Assembly (NCBI GenBank): GCA_947501355.1
Contig: CANMVA010000001.1
Location: forward strand, 1,496,001 to 1,560,000
From: an uncultured Paracoccaceae bacterium
GTDB taxonomy: Bacteria; Pseudomonadota; Alphaproteobacteria; Rhodobacterales; Rhodobacteraceae
DNA: 64,000 bases
Reading direction: 5' to 3'
The notes under the pieces are model-generated. The model was not told the origin of the DNA, ran no database searches, and saw only the letters and a list, made by a program, of their open reading frames with translations. Position 1 is the first letter of the stretch, and every line of letters begins with the position of its first letter. This document shows positions 7,717-16,411 of this stretch, in pieces. The position numbers and the translations under genes are program-made.

Positions 7717-9144
7717 TTACTTGCCCGGCAAAGATCCCTTGCCGTGGCCCGTCAGCCCGCCGGACACCTCTTCGGTGGCCTCGTCGGAAAGCTCTTCCGG
7801 CAGGATCAGGTTCAACACGATAGCAATCAGCGCGGCAGGCAGTAGCCCACTGGTCATCAGAATGCGCAATGTGTCGGGCAGGTATTGCACGGCCCCCGGC
7901 TCCAGTTGCAGACCCAAACCAACCGACAGCGCAATCGCGAAGATCACCATGTTGCGCCGGTTCCAGTCCACATCCGACAGCATCGAGATACCGGCAGCCA
8001 CGACCATGCCGAACATCACGATCACGCCGCCGCCAAGCACTTCGATGGGCACCGTGCGGATCACACCGCCGACTTTGGGGATCAGACCGCAGATGATCAG
8101 GAAGATCGCGCCGCAGGTCACCACATGGCGGCTCATGACGCCGGTCATGGCGATCAGGCCCACATTCTGGCTGAACGAGGTGTTGGGAAAGCCGCCGAAC
8201 ACACCGGCCAGCGCGCTGCCGAAACCATCGGCATAGGTCGCGCCTTCGATCTCTTTATCGGTCGCCTCCCGGCCCGCACCGCCTTTGGTGATGCCCGACA
8301 CGTCGCCCACCGTCTCGATGGCCGAGATGAAGGCCATCAGGCAGAAGCCGACGATGGCTGCGGTCGAGAATTCGAACCCGTATTTGAACGGCTGGGGCAG
8401 GGCGAAGGCGGCAGAACGCTCCCACGAGGTAGCGATGGCCTCAAAGGACAGCATGCCCACGGCCAGCGCATAGACATAGCCTGCGATCAGACCGATCAGC
8501 ACTGCCGAGATGGAGATCATCCCTTTGGTGAAGAACTTCAGCCCCAGCGTGACGAAGATCACCACGAGCGCTGCGGACCAGTTCAGCAGGCTACCATATT
8601 CCGGGGTGCCGATGGCTGGGACACCGCCTGCGGCGTATTGAATGCCGACTTTGACCAACGCCAGACCGATCATCGTGACCACAAGGCCGGTCACCAGCGG
8701 CGGCAGGGCAAAGCGGATTTTGCCAATGAAAAGGCCAAGCACAGCATGAAACAGACCGCCGATGATGACGCCCCCGAAAAGCGCGGCCAGCGCATCGACG
8801 CCTTTACCCGCCACAAGTGGGATCATGATCGGCAGGAACGCGAAAGACGTGCCTTGCACGATGGGCAGCGCTGCACCGACAGGGCCAACGGTGATCGTCT
8901 GCAACAGCGTCGCCACGCCTGCAAAAAGCATCGACATCTGAATGAGGTAGAGCAGTTCTGGAAAGTCCGGTGAGTTCGAGCCAAAGCCGAAGCCCGCTGC
9001 CCCCGCGACGATGATCGCAGGCGTCACGTTCGAGACGAACATCGCCATAACATGTTGAATTCCCAACGGAATCGCTTTGCCCAGACCGGGCGTGTAGTTC
9101 GGGTCCCGCAATTGTGCGGGCGTCCCTATGGACGTGTCAGCCAT
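7717..9144 (-). CDS. NCS2-family purine (urate/xanthine) permease
   Basis: 475 residues, about 12-14 membrane segments, inner membrane. The nucleobase-ascorbate transporter signature QNVGLIAMTG is present, a form typical of xanthine/urate carriers rather than uracil carriers. Further family marks are GFGFGSNSPDFPELL and MAFISAIETVGDVSG. I start at ATG 9144 because AAGGAG lies 7 bp upstream; the nine-codon longer frame lacks a ribosome site. It is the last gene of the leftward puuE-uraD/allA run, 54 bp after allA. It should import urate, xanthine or a related purine for the local pathway; the exact substrate is inferred from context. Confidence 0.85.
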   Translation of the reverse strand: MADTSIGTPAQLRDPNYTPGLGKAIPLGIQHVMAMFVSNVTPAIIVAGAAGFGFGSNSPDFPELLYLIQMSMLFAGVATLLQTITVGPVGAALPIVQGTSFAFLPIMIPLVAGKGVDALAALFGGVIIGGLFHAVLGLFIGKIRFALPPLVTGLVVTMIGLALVKVGIQYAAGGVPAIGTPEYGSLLNWSAALVVIFVTLGLKFFTKGMISISAVLIGLIAGYVYALAVGMLSFEAIATSWERSAAFALPQPFKYGFEFSTAAIVGFCLMAFISAIETVGDVSGITKGGAGREATDKEIEGATYADGFGSALAGVFGGFPNTSFSQNVGLIAMTGVMSRHVVTCGAIFLIICGLIPKVGGVIRTVPIEVLGGGVIVMFGMVVAAGISMLSDVDWNRRNMVIFAIALSVGLGLQLEPGAVQYLPDTLRILMTSGLLPAALIAIVLNLILPEELSDEATEEVSGGLTGHGKGSLPGK

Positions 9145-9198
9145 GATAAAACTCCTTGTCAGCTGTCCCATGAGGCCACTTCTGCGGCGGCTCTCACA

Positions 9199-9678
9199 TC
9201 AAGGGGCGTGGATCGTAAATCCTTCCTCGAACCAATGCTCCTCAAGGTTTTCGCCCTCGCCAATTCGGTCGACGACGGCAAATAATCCCGGTGCGTGCAG
9301 GGGCGTGCAAACCCCGTGCCACGTATTCCGGTGAAAGTTGATGGCCTGACCGGGGGCAGTCAGAAAGGCCTGCGGCTGCCCCGGGGTGCCGCCTTGATCG
9401 GGGGCCACGACGACCAGAAACGGATGCTCTGTCATCGGGATGAAGGTTTGCGAGCCCAGCGGGTGCCGCTCCATCATATCCAGAGTGTAAGGCAGGCTGC
9501 GGGGCTGCGCGTTAAAGAGGCTCACGCCCACGCGCCCGTCGCTCACGTCGATCCGTGCACGGTCGTGAAAGCGCCCGCAGAGGCCTTGATTGATCAGTTT
9601 GTCCGGCTCCCCGGCGCAGTCCAGCACGTCACCGAATGTCGCGAAGGCTGTGGCGGTGAGGGGGGACGCGACGATCAC
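9199..9678 (-). CDS. allA: Ureidoglycolate lyase
   Basis: 159 residues of the ureidoglycolate lyase (urea-releasing) family. It splits (S)-ureidoglycolate into glyoxylate and urea in the cytosol. Family features include the N-terminal AFATFGDVLD, MERHPLGSQTFIP and INFHRNTWHGV, which holds the conserved histidines of the cupin-like barrel. The start overlaps the stop of puuE-uraD by 4 bp (ATGA), so the two are translationally coupled. Its product glyoxylate is the substrate of BhcA and BhcC encoded 3-6 kb away. Confidence 0.92.
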   Translation of the reverse strand: MIVASPLTATAFATFGDVLDCAGEPDKLINQGLCGRFHDRARIDVSDGRVGVSLFNAQPRSLPYTLDMMERHPLGSQTFIPMTEHPFLVVVAPDQGGTPGQPQAFLTAPGQAINFHRNTWHGVCTPLHAPGLFAVVDRIGEGENLEEHWFEEGFTIHAP

Positions 9679-11090
9679 GGCAGCATGTCCTTCAAGCGGT
9701 GCAGCGCGATCCGTTCGACCTGTCGGCAGGCCTCGGCGAATTCGACATCGCTGTCATTGTCGATGCGCTGCTTGAACGCGGCGAGGATGCTGGCCTTGTC
9801 GTGATCGCGCACAGCGATGATGAAGGGGAACCCATGCTTGGCCACGTAATTGGTGTTCAATTGCGTGAACGTGGCGCGTTCTTCGTCGGTCAGATGATCC
9901 AGCCCTGCATTGGCTTGCTCGGACGTGCTTTCCGCCGTCAGCGCCTTGGCCGCGGCCAGCTTGCCGGCAAGGTCGGGGTGGGCGGTCAGAACACCCATCC
10001 GCGCCGCGTCCGAAGCTGAGCGAAAGACCCGTGCCAGCGCGTTGTGCAGACCTATGGCCGTGTCATGGGCCGGACCTAGTTCCAGCGCCCATGCGCCTTC
10101 GGCAATCCACGGCGAATGCTCGAAGATCGACCCGTAAGCCTCTACGAATGCTGCCTTTTCCATTTGCGACGGGCGCGCATAATGCACCGGGGGGTGCGTC
10201 TTCGCCCAATGCTCTGCAATGTCGATCCGGCGCGCGAACCACACGTCCTCATGCCCCGCTGCATATTCCAGAAACCGCTTGAGCGCCTGCACCCGACCCG
10301 GCCGCCCGATCAGGCGGCAATGCAGACCGATGCTCATCATCTTCGGCGCGCCCTCGACCCCCTCGGCGTAAAGCGCATCGAAGCTGTCCTTGAGATAGGC
10401 ATAAAACTGATCGCCCGCGTTGAAACCTTGAGGCGTCGCGAAGCGCATGTCATTGGCGTCCAGCGTGTACGGAATGACGAGCTGATCGCGCCCATGGGCG
10501 TGGTGCCAATAGGGTAGATCATCCGCATAACTGTCGCTGACATAGTCAAACCCGCCATGCTCGGTCACCAGATCAACGGTGTTTTCCGAACAGCGCCCGG
10601 TATACCAGCCGCGCGGCGCCGCGCCGGTGACTTCGGTATGCAGCCGCACGGCCTCAGCCATGTCAGCCGCTTCAGCTTCCCGGTCGAAGTCCTTGTATTC
10701 AATCCATTTCAGCCCATGGCTCGCGATCTCCCAATCGGCGTCCTGCATCGCGGCGACCTGTTCAGGCGCACGCGCCAGAGCCGTCGCGACCCCGTAAACC
10801 GTGACCGGAATGCCCATCCCGGTGAACAACCGGTGCAGCCGCCAGAACCCGGCCCGCGCGCCGTATTCGTAGATCGATTCCATGTTCCAATGGCGTTGAC
10901 CGGGCCAGGCCGCCGCGCCCACGATCTCGGACAAAAACGCCTCGGACGCCGCATCCCCGTGCAGCACGTTATTCTCGCCGCCTTCTTCGTAATTCACGAC
11001 GCATTGCACAGCGATCTTCGCGCCACCTGGCCAGGCTGCATCTGGTGGAGTGGCTCCATAGCCCTGCATGTCGCGCTGATATCGGTTCAC
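9675..11090 (-). CDS. puuE: Bifunctional allantoinase (PuuE) / OHCU decarboxylase (UraD) fusion
   Basis: 471 residues with two joined enzymes. Residues 1 to about 305 are a cofactor-free-type allantoinase of the polysaccharide-deacetylase (NodB-like) fold, with GARAGFWRLHRLF, EIASHGLKW and GLHCRLIGRPGR. From about residue 310 comes a 2-oxo-4-hydroxy-4-carboxy-5-ureidoimidazoline decarboxylase, with the catalytic histidine in FEHSPWIAE and the conserved AHPDLAGK and GFPFIIAVRDH. The fusion makes (S)-allantoin from OHCU and then opens it to allantoate. The gene heads the leftward run puuE-uraD/allA/permease and is divergent from uraH, which supplies OHCU. Confidence 0.92.
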   Translation of the reverse strand: MNRYQRDMQGYGATPPDAAWPGGAKIAVQCVVNYEEGGENNVLHGDAASEAFLSEIVGAAAWPGQRHWNMESIYEYGARAGFWRLHRLFTGMGIPVTVYGVATALARAPEQVAAMQDADWEIASHGLKWIEYKDFDREAEAADMAEAVRLHTEVTGAAPRGWYTGRCSENTVDLVTEHGGFDYVSDSYADDLPYWHHAHGRDQLVIPYTLDANDMRFATPQGFNAGDQFYAYLKDSFDALYAEGVEGAPKMMSIGLHCRLIGRPGRVQALKRFLEYAAGHEDVWFARRIDIAEHWAKTHPPVHYARPSQMEKAAFVEAYGSIFEHSPWIAEGAWALELGPAHDTAIGLHNALARVFRSASDAARMGVLTAHPDLAGKLAAAKALTAESTSEQANAGLDHLTDEERATFTQLNTNYVAKHGFPFIIAVRDHDKASILAAFKQRIDNDSDVEFAEACRQVERIALHRLKDMLP

Positions 11091-11233
11091 TGTGGCATCC
11101 TTTGTCTCTAATTCCTTCTATTCCAAAAAAATCCACCTGACTTTCAAGAAATACCTGAAAGAGTTTTCTTGGCGTAGGGCTTTCCACCGCTCCAGCTTTC
11201 GCCCAGTCTTTGCGCAACTAAAAGGAGCGACCA
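11091..11233. promoter_or_regulatory. Divergent puuE / uraH promoter region
   Basis: This 143-bp AT-richer gap separates puuE and uraH. It contains CTTTCA (11141-11146) with an inverted TGAAAG (11156-11161). The string TTCAAGAAA (11143-11151) recurs upstream of puuD at 12555-12563, suggesting a shared regulator, possibly the LysR protein encoded at 11572. uraH has an AAAAGGAG ribosome site. Confidence 0.4.
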
Positions 11234-11587
11234 ATGGCAGGTTATTTGACCACCCATGTTCTGGATACCGCGCTTGGAAAACCAGCGCAGGGCCTGAAAA
11301 TTGAGCTTTTCCGGATCGAGGGCGAGACGCGCACCCATCTGCGGACACTTGAAACAAACGACGATGGACGCACGGACAGCCAAATTCTGCCCGAAGCTGA
11401 GTTCCAAACCGGCACCTATGAACTGATCTTCCACGCCGGAGCCTATCTGGATGGGGTCGACACCCCGCCGGAAAGCCCGCGCTTTCTGGATGTGATCCCG
11501 CTGCGGTTCGGTATGTCAGAGGCCGCGCATTACCACGTGCCGCTGCTGCTCTCGCCCTTCGGATACTCAACCTATCGCGGCAGCTGA
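11234..11587 (+). CDS. uraH: 5-Hydroxyisourate hydrolase (transthyretin-like)
   Basis: 117 residues, the usual length of the family. It hydrolyses 5-hydroxyisourate to OHCU. It starts with [18 protein letters not shown], contains the catalytic histidine in TTHVLD and the arginine region TNDDGR, and ends with the diagnostic YRGS tail. A clear AAAAGGAG precedes the ATG. It receives the product of PuuD (12605) and passes it to the UraD domain of the neighbouring fusion. Its last 16 bp overlap the 3' end of the convergent LysR gene. Confidence 0.95.
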   Translation: MAGYLTTHVLDTALGKPAQGLKIELFRIEGETRTHLRTLETNDDGRTDSQILPEAEFQTGTYELIFHAGAYLDGVDTPPESPRFLDVIPLRFGMSEAAHYHVPLLLSPFGYSTYRGS

Positions 11588-12498
11588 TCCGGCTCGGTGC
11601 GCATCATTTCGGGGATGCGCTTGGCCATGAACTCGATCAGCAGACGCACTTTCGGGTCCTGCCTGCGCCGGTGCGGATAAAGGCACCCAAGCTGCACCGG
11701 AAGCGGGGGCGTAGCGGCGCAAACCTCGACCAGATCGCCGCTCTCCAGATGCTCTGACACCTCGAAAAACGGTTTCATCACAATGCCATGGCCGTCCAGC
11801 GCCCATTGGGTCAGCACATCGCCATCGTCGCTTTCAAACGGGCCTTTGATGGCAAAGCGCTCTGGCCCGTCTGGCGTTTGCAACTGCCACTGAAACTCCG
11901 TCGCGCCGGGAAAGCGCAGCGCCAGACAATCATGCCCGTCACCCACCAATGCCGCCCCATCCGCAGGCGCGCCGCGCCGGTCCAGATAGGCCGGGGCGGC
12001 GCAAAGCACGCGCGGGCAATCGGCCAGCTTGCGCATCTTCAGCGCACTGTCCTGGGGCGTTCCGAGGAAAAACGCCAGATCAAGCCCTTCCGAGGCGACG
12101 TCGATCGTGCGGTCCGACAGGCGGAGCCGGATGTCGACCAACGGAAACTCTGCTTTGAAATCCGGCACCAACGGCGCGATGAAACGCCGCCCGACGCCCA
12201 ACGGGGCGGCCACAAATATCGACCCGCGCGGATTGCCGGTAACATCCTGCACTGCCGCTTCGGCCTCCACTACCGCGTCCAGAATGCGCTGCGCGCCTTC
12301 AAAGAAGATGCGCCCCTGCTCGGTCGGCTGCAGCGACCGTGTGGTGCGCGTGAAGAGCCGCACGTTCAAATGCTGCTCCAACTGTCCGATTCGCGCCGAG
12401 GCCACTGCCGGAGAGACCCGTTGATCGCGCGCCGCCGCTGACATACTGCCTAATTCATAGACACGCACAAAGGTTTTGATCGTGTCGAAATACGACAT
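11572..12498 (-). CDS. LysR-family transcriptional regulator of the urate genes
   Basis: 308 residues: N-terminal winged helix-turn-helix at about 1-60 ([20 protein letters not shown]), then a periplasmic-binding-like effector domain with [12 protein letters not shown]. It is divergent from puuD with 106 bp between them, the usual LysR layout, and convergent with uraH (16-bp overlap). By position it should control puuD and perhaps the puuE/uraH promoter. The ligand is unknown; urate or a ureide is a reasonable guess. The HTH is of the CrgA-like type, so some other small aromatic ligand is possible. Confidence 0.85.
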   Translation of the reverse strand: MSYFDTIKTFVRVYELGSMSAAARDQRVSPAVASARIGQLEQHLNVRLFTRTTRSLQPTEQGRIFFEGAQRILDAVVEAEAAVQDVTGNPRGSIFVAAPLGVGRRFIAPLVPDFKAEFPLVDIRLRLSDRTIDVASEGLDLAFFLGTPQDSALKMRKLADCPRVLCAAPAYLDRRGAPADGAALVGDGHDCLALRFPGATEFQWQLQTPDGPERFAIKGPFESDDGDVLTQWALDGHGIVMKPFFEVSEHLESGDLVEVCAATPPLPVQLGCLYPHRRRQDPKVRLLIEFMAKRIPEMMRTEPDQLPR

Positions 12499-12510
12499 GG
12501 GCCCTTTTCC

Positions 12511-12549
12511 GTATTATTCGGCTTTCTTTGAAACTGATTGGAATAATAC
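12511..12549. promoter_or_regulatory. Candidate LysR operator between the regulator and puuD
   Basis: GTATTATTC (12511-12519) has an exact inverted copy GAATAATAC (12541-12549) with a 21-bp spacer, inside the divergent gap. The AT-rich 9-bp arms in GC-rich DNA and the placement fit LysR-type recognition. Confidence 0.6.
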
Positions 12550-12604
12550 TGGAATTCAAGAAAAAACCATCGCGAGGTAGGGTGCCTGAAAAGGAGATGC
12601 GCTG

Positions 12605-13855
12605 ATGTATGATTTTGCCGTGATGTGGGACTGGGCGGGCTTTGCGGTTCGCTGGCTGCATGTGATTACTGCCATCGCATGGATCGGCAGTTCGTTCTAT
12701 TTCATCGCGCTCGATCTGGGACTGCGGCAAGCGCCGGGGCTGCCCAAAGGCGCCTCTGGCGAGGAATGGCAAGTCCATGGTGGCGGGTTTTATCACATCC
12801 GCAAATTCAACGTCGCGCCCGAGGACATGCCGGACCATCTGACGTGGTTCAAATGGGAAAGCTATGCCACCTGGCTCTCCGGTGCTGCCCTGTTGATGAT
12901 CGTCTATTGGGCCGGGGCCGAGATGTTCCTGATTGATCTCAACAAGATGGACCTGAGCACGTTTCAGGCGATCCTCATTTCGGCTGCGTCCCTGACCATC
13001 GGCTGGATCATCTACGATCAGGCCTGCAAATCGAAACTGGGTGATCACCCCAACGCACTGATGTTGCTCCTCTTTGTGGCGCTTGTCGTGATGAGCTGGG
13101 GCTACCATCAGGTCTTCACGGGCCGTGCCGCCATGCTGCATCTGGGGGCGTTTACCGCAACGATCATGACGGCCAATGTCTTTTTCATCATCATGCCGAA
13201 CCAGCGCATCGTCGTGGCCGATCTCAAGGCAGGCCGCACGCCTGATCCGAAATACGGCAAGATCGCCAAGCTGCGCTCGACCCATAACAATTACCTGACG
13301 CTGCCAGTGATTTTCCTGATGCTTAGCAATCATTACCCGCTGGCCTTCGCCACGGATTACGCGTGGATCATCGCCGCGCTGGTTTTTCTGATGGGCGTCA
13401 CGATCCGGCACTATTTCAACTCGATGCATGCCCGCAAGGGCGAGCCGACCTGGACCATCGCGGCGACCGTTCTGCTCTTTATCGGCATCATGTGGCTCTC
13501 CACCGCGCCGCTGCGCACCATCGACGATCTGCCCGAAGAGCAAGCGATGACCCCAACGGCGCAACGCTTTGCTGCCGCCGAGGGCTTTGAAGACGCCACC
13601 AATATCGTGCTGGGTCGATGTTCGATGTGCCACGCGCGCGAGCCGGTCTGGAGCACATCGATGCGGTGGGCGCCCAAAGGCGTTCACCTTGAGACGGAGG
13701 CCGATATCGCCATGAACGCGCGCCAGATCTATCTGCAATCGGGCGTCAGTCACGCCATGCCCCCCGGCAATCTGACATGGATGGAAGACGAAGAGCGGGC
13801 CAAAATTCGCGCGTGGTTCAAAGCGGCCCGTCAGGTGGAGCTTGCAGCTAATTAA
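12605..13855 (+). CDS. puuD: Membrane urate hydroxylase with C-terminal cytochrome c domain
   Basis: 416 residues. PuuD oxidises urate to 5-hydroxyisourate without the hydrogen peroxide made by uricase, passing electrons to the respiratory chain. About eight membrane segments fill the first 300 residues, with conserved histidines in RWLHVITAIAWIGSSFYF. A c-type heme site, C339-S-M-C342-H343, follows in the periplasmic tail. The ATG has a good AAAAGGAG site. The heme domain implies export to, and heme attachment in, the periplasm. It is followed 21 bp later by a glycerate kinase gene. Confidence 0.92.
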   Translation: MYDFAVMWDWAGFAVRWLHVITAIAWIGSSFYFIALDLGLRQAPGLPKGASGEEWQVHGGGFYHIRKFNVAPEDMPDHLTWFKWESYATWLSGAALLMIVYWAGAEMFLIDLNKMDLSTFQAILISAASLTIGWIIYDQACKSKLGDHPNALMLLLFVALVVMSWGYHQVFTGRAAMLHLGAFTATIMTANVFFIIMPNQRIVVADLKAGRTPDPKYGKIAKLRSTHNNYLTLPVIFLMLSNHYPLAFATDYAWIIAALVFLMGVTIRHYFNSMHARKGEPTWTIAATVLLFIGIMWLSTAPLRTIDDLPEEQAMTPTAQRFAAAEGFEDATNIVLGRCSMCHAREPVWSTSMRWAPKGVHLETEADIAMNARQIYLQSGVSHAMPPGNLTWMEDEERAKIRAWFKAARQVELAAN

Positions 13856-13876
13856 CGGGCGGTCCATCTTGCCGCC

Positions 13877-15085
13877 ATGATTACTGACCCTGCTTTAGAA
13901 GCCCGTCGCCTCTTTGATATTGGCGTGGCTGCCGCCGACCCGTTTGCCGCAACTCAGATTGCGGTGAACCGCGTCACGTTGGACGACCCGATGATCCTTG
14001 CCATCGGCAAGGCCGCGACCCGGATGGCCGAGGCGGCGATGGCGCATTACGCGCAGCCCAAGGTGATCATCGTCACGAACCCCGAAAACGCGCGCGACGT
14101 GCCCGGCGCGCAGGTCTTTGCCGCAAGCCACCCGGTGCCGGACGGGGTCGGGCTGCAAGCCTCTGCCGCGATCATCAAAGCGCTGGCCGCGAATACGCGC
14201 CCGGTTCTTGCGCTGATCTCCGGGGGCGGATCGGCCCTTTTGCCCGCGCCGGTGGACGGCATCCCTCTGGCCGACAAGGCCCGCATGAATGCGCTGCTTT
14301 TGGGCAGTGGTGCAGACATTGTGCAGACCAATCTGGTGCGCCAACAGCTCTCGTGCCTCAAAGGCGGGGGCCTGAACCGCCATGCAGCACCGCATCCGGT
14401 CACCGCGCTGATCCTGTCGGATGTGATCGGCGATGATCTGCGGGCCATCGCCTCTGGTCCCACGGTCTCGCCCATCGGCACGCCTGCGGATGCCCGCGCC
14501 GCGCTGCAAACCCTCGGCATTTGGGAAGCCAGCCCGGCCACCGTCCAAAGCCAATTGTTGGCTGACCATCTGACGCCCGAGACACCGCACGCCAACAACA
14601 TCCTGATCGGCTCCAACACCAAAAGCCTGCACGCCATGCAAGCTGCCGCCCCCTCCGCCAAGATCGGCAACGCCCATCTGGTGGGCGATGTGGCTGAGGC
14701 CGCCAAGATCGTCGCCCAGCACTACCATGATGGCCCCGGCACCACGCTCTTTGGCGGCGAAACCACCGTGCAGATCAAAGGCACAGGCGCGGGCGGACGC
14801 AATCAGGAGCTTGCCCTCCGCGTCGCCAAAATCGCCGCCGCCGAAGGCTGGGAGAACTGGACCTATCTGCAAGGCGGCACCGATGGCCGCGACGGCCCCA
14901 CAGACGCCGCCGGTGGCCTCGTGGACAGCACAACACTGGGCAAAATCCGCGCCGCAGGCCAGGACCCCGACGCGCTGCTCGCCAATAACGACAGCTACGC
15001 CGCCCTCAAAGCCGGAGACAGCCTGCTCATAACCGGCGGCACCGGCACCAATGTGGCCGACCTGGGTGTCCTGATCCGCACCTGA
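13877..15085 (+). CDS. Glycerate 2-kinase (MOFRL family)
   Basis: 402 residues with the GckA/TtuD layout: N-terminal DUF4147 domain (LISGGGSALLPAP) and C-terminal MOFRL domain (GGETTVQIKG, GAGGRNQELAL, GTDGRDGPTDAAGG). The family phosphorylates D-glycerate to 2-phosphoglycerate; older annotations call it hydroxypyruvate reductase. It starts 21 bp after puuD and is probably co-transcribed. In this setting it would catch glycerate formed from glyoxylate by the tartronate-semialdehyde route or from hydroxypyruvate, a second exit for urate-derived C2 carbon. No glyoxylate carboligase is visible here, so that role is inferred. Confidence 0.88.
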   Translation: MITDPALEARRLFDIGVAAADPFAATQIAVNRVTLDDPMILAIGKAATRMAEAAMAHYAQPKVIIVTNPENARDVPGAQVFAASHPVPDGVGLQASAAIIKALAANTRPVLALISGGGSALLPAPVDGIPLADKARMNALLLGSGADIVQTNLVRQQLSCLKGGGLNRHAAPHPVTALILSDVIGDDLRAIASGPTVSPIGTPADARAALQTLGIWEASPATVQSQLLADHLTPETPHANNILIGSNTKSLHAMQAAAPSAKIGNAHLVGDVAEAAKIVAQHYHDGPGTTLFGGETTVQIKGTGAGGRNQELALRVAKIAAAEGWENWTYLQGGTDGRDGPTDAAGGLVDSTTLGKIRAAGQDPDALLANNDSYAALKAGDSLLITGGTGTNVADLGVLIRT

Positions 15086-15086
15086 T

Positions 15087-15121
15087 CTTCTTTTATGCCC
15101 AAATACCTCCCGCCGGAGGCA
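15087..15121. repeat. Dispersed 3'-flank repeat
   Basis: A near-consensus copy in the CTTCTTTT...CCCAAATACC orientation, ending CTCCCGCCGGAGGC. It starts 1 bp after the glycerate kinase stop and ends 6 bp before the stop of the convergent cytochrome gene. The CTCC/GGAG arms can form a short hairpin, so it probably serves as a terminator. Confidence 0.65.
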
Positions 15122-15127
15122 TCCGCC

Positions 15128-16396
15128 CTAATCCACAGGCAACCCGCTCGGCACAGTCTCGGGCCGTCCAAGTGGGCGCTGCCGCGCCGTCGCGCCGGTC
15201 AAGCTGTGCAAAAACGCCACCAACTCCGCGATCTCGGCATCACTCAGATCGCGCGGCGCGATATCGACCTTCTCCTCTTGCCGCGCCATCTCGCGCGTGT
15301 CGGATTGAATAACGAAATCAATCTCTTCCAGCCATTCCACAATTGGCAGCGCTGCGGTTTCCCGCGCCCACGCCGCCCGCATCTCCAAAGGTTGCAAATG
15401 GTGCCGCACGATCCCCTCGAGATCGGGATAGGCTCCATTATGCCCGTATGGCGCGGTCAGCGCGACGTTGCGCAAAGACGGCGTGCGGAAGCGGTAGGCA
15501 TCCTCCAACGCATCACTTTCGCCCATCCGCCCCACATCGCGGGGCATCGGATCAAAGCGCCGCGTGCGACCCGGCCCGTACGCCGGAAGTGCGAGGGCAT
15601 GAAAGCCCTGATCGGTAAAAAGCGGGCCGCGATGACAGTCTGTGCAACCCGCCTTGCCAAAGAACAAACGCCGCCCGGCCTCGGCCTTCTCTGGCAGGGG
15701 AACGCCGGTCAAAAACGCATCATAAGGGCTGTCAAAACTGCGCCATTCGGCATTCATGAAAGCCCCCAGAGCGTTCGCGATCTCGACAATCGTGACCTGC
15801 TCGGGCGCGTCGATATGATCGAACGCCTCCACGAATTTTGCACCATAGTTCGGGATCACACGCACGCGCTTGGCGATGATCGGCCAGGCCGCATCAATCC
15901 GGTCATGTACAGCCCCCGCAACCTCGTTTTCCTTGGGGTTGCCCGCCATCTCGAACTGCGCGGTCAGCGGGAAGAGCGCTTGGGCGGCAAGGATATGATC
16001 CAAGCCATCCGGCAACCATTCCTCCGCCGGGGAGTTGAAGCCGTTCTCAAAGTCGTCGCTGACCGATAACCGCCCGTCATGAAACAAAATATCGACGCTG
16101 CGATGGCCAAGGTTCCACAGCGCAGGCGCATTGCGCGGGATGCGTTTGCGGATACGGTCTTCGCCCGTGCCAGCGGTGCGCTTCGGCCCCAAACCGACAC
16201 CGCCTTCACCGATGCCAAGGCTCAGCCCGTCGCCGCCATGAAAATCGTGATGATGACAGGTCCCGCAAGAGATATTGCGGTTTCCCGACAGGATCTTATC
16301 GTAGAACAGAAGCTGCCCCAATGACGCCTGCAACGGATCGGCGGGGTGGAAATCCGCGTCGCTTATCGGTTGGGAAAAAGCCGGTGTCGCGACCAA
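15128..16396 (-). CDS. Di-heme cytochrome c peroxidase-like (MauG/CcpA family) protein, start unresolved
   Basis: About 420 residues. Two c-type heme sites are visible: CGTCH near the N-terminus (followed by DFHGGDGLSLG) and CTDCH about 180 residues later (FFGKAGCTDCHRGPLF). FRTPSLRNVALTAPYGHNG is the conserved C-terminal motif of the family, so it should be a periplasmic di-heme enzyme. A secretion-like segment WILALVATPAFSQ precedes the mature part, but no in-frame ATG or GTG lies next to it. The frame runs open far into the neighbouring Sel1 gene, and TTG at 16396 is the nearest start. A sequence change in the signal peptide is possible. Substrate (hydrogen peroxide or a protein) is unknown. 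Confidence 0.75.
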   Translation of the reverse strand: MVATPAFSQPISDADFHPADPLQASLGQLLFYDKILSGNRNISCGTCHHHDFHGGDGLSLGIGEGGVGLGPKRTAGTGEDRIRKRIPRNAPALWNLGHRSVDILFHDGRLSVSDDFENGFNSPAEEWLPDGLDHILAAQALFPLTAQFEMAGNPKENEVAGAVHDRIDAAWPIIAKRVRVIPNYGAKFVEAFDHIDAPEQVTIVEIANALGAFMNAEWRSFDSPYDAFLTGVPLPEKAEAGRRLFFGKAGCTDCHRGPLFTDQGFHALALPAYGPGRTRRFDPMPRDVGRMGESDALEDAYRFRTPSLRNVALTAPYGHNGAYPDLEGIVRHHLQPLEMRAAWARETAALPIVEWLEEIDFVIQSDTREMARQEEKVDIAPRDLSDAEIAELVAFLHSLTGATARQRPLGRPETVPSGLPVD

Positions 16397-16411
16397 TGCA
16401 AGGATCCAAAG

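Noticed and set aside
7717-9144. Uracil permease
   Set aside because: The signature is QNVGLIAMTG and the neighbours are urate and ureide genes, so a purine substrate is more likely.
12455-13867. A 470-codon minus-strand open frame across puuD
   Set aside because: Antisense to puuD, whose membrane segments and heme motif are clear.
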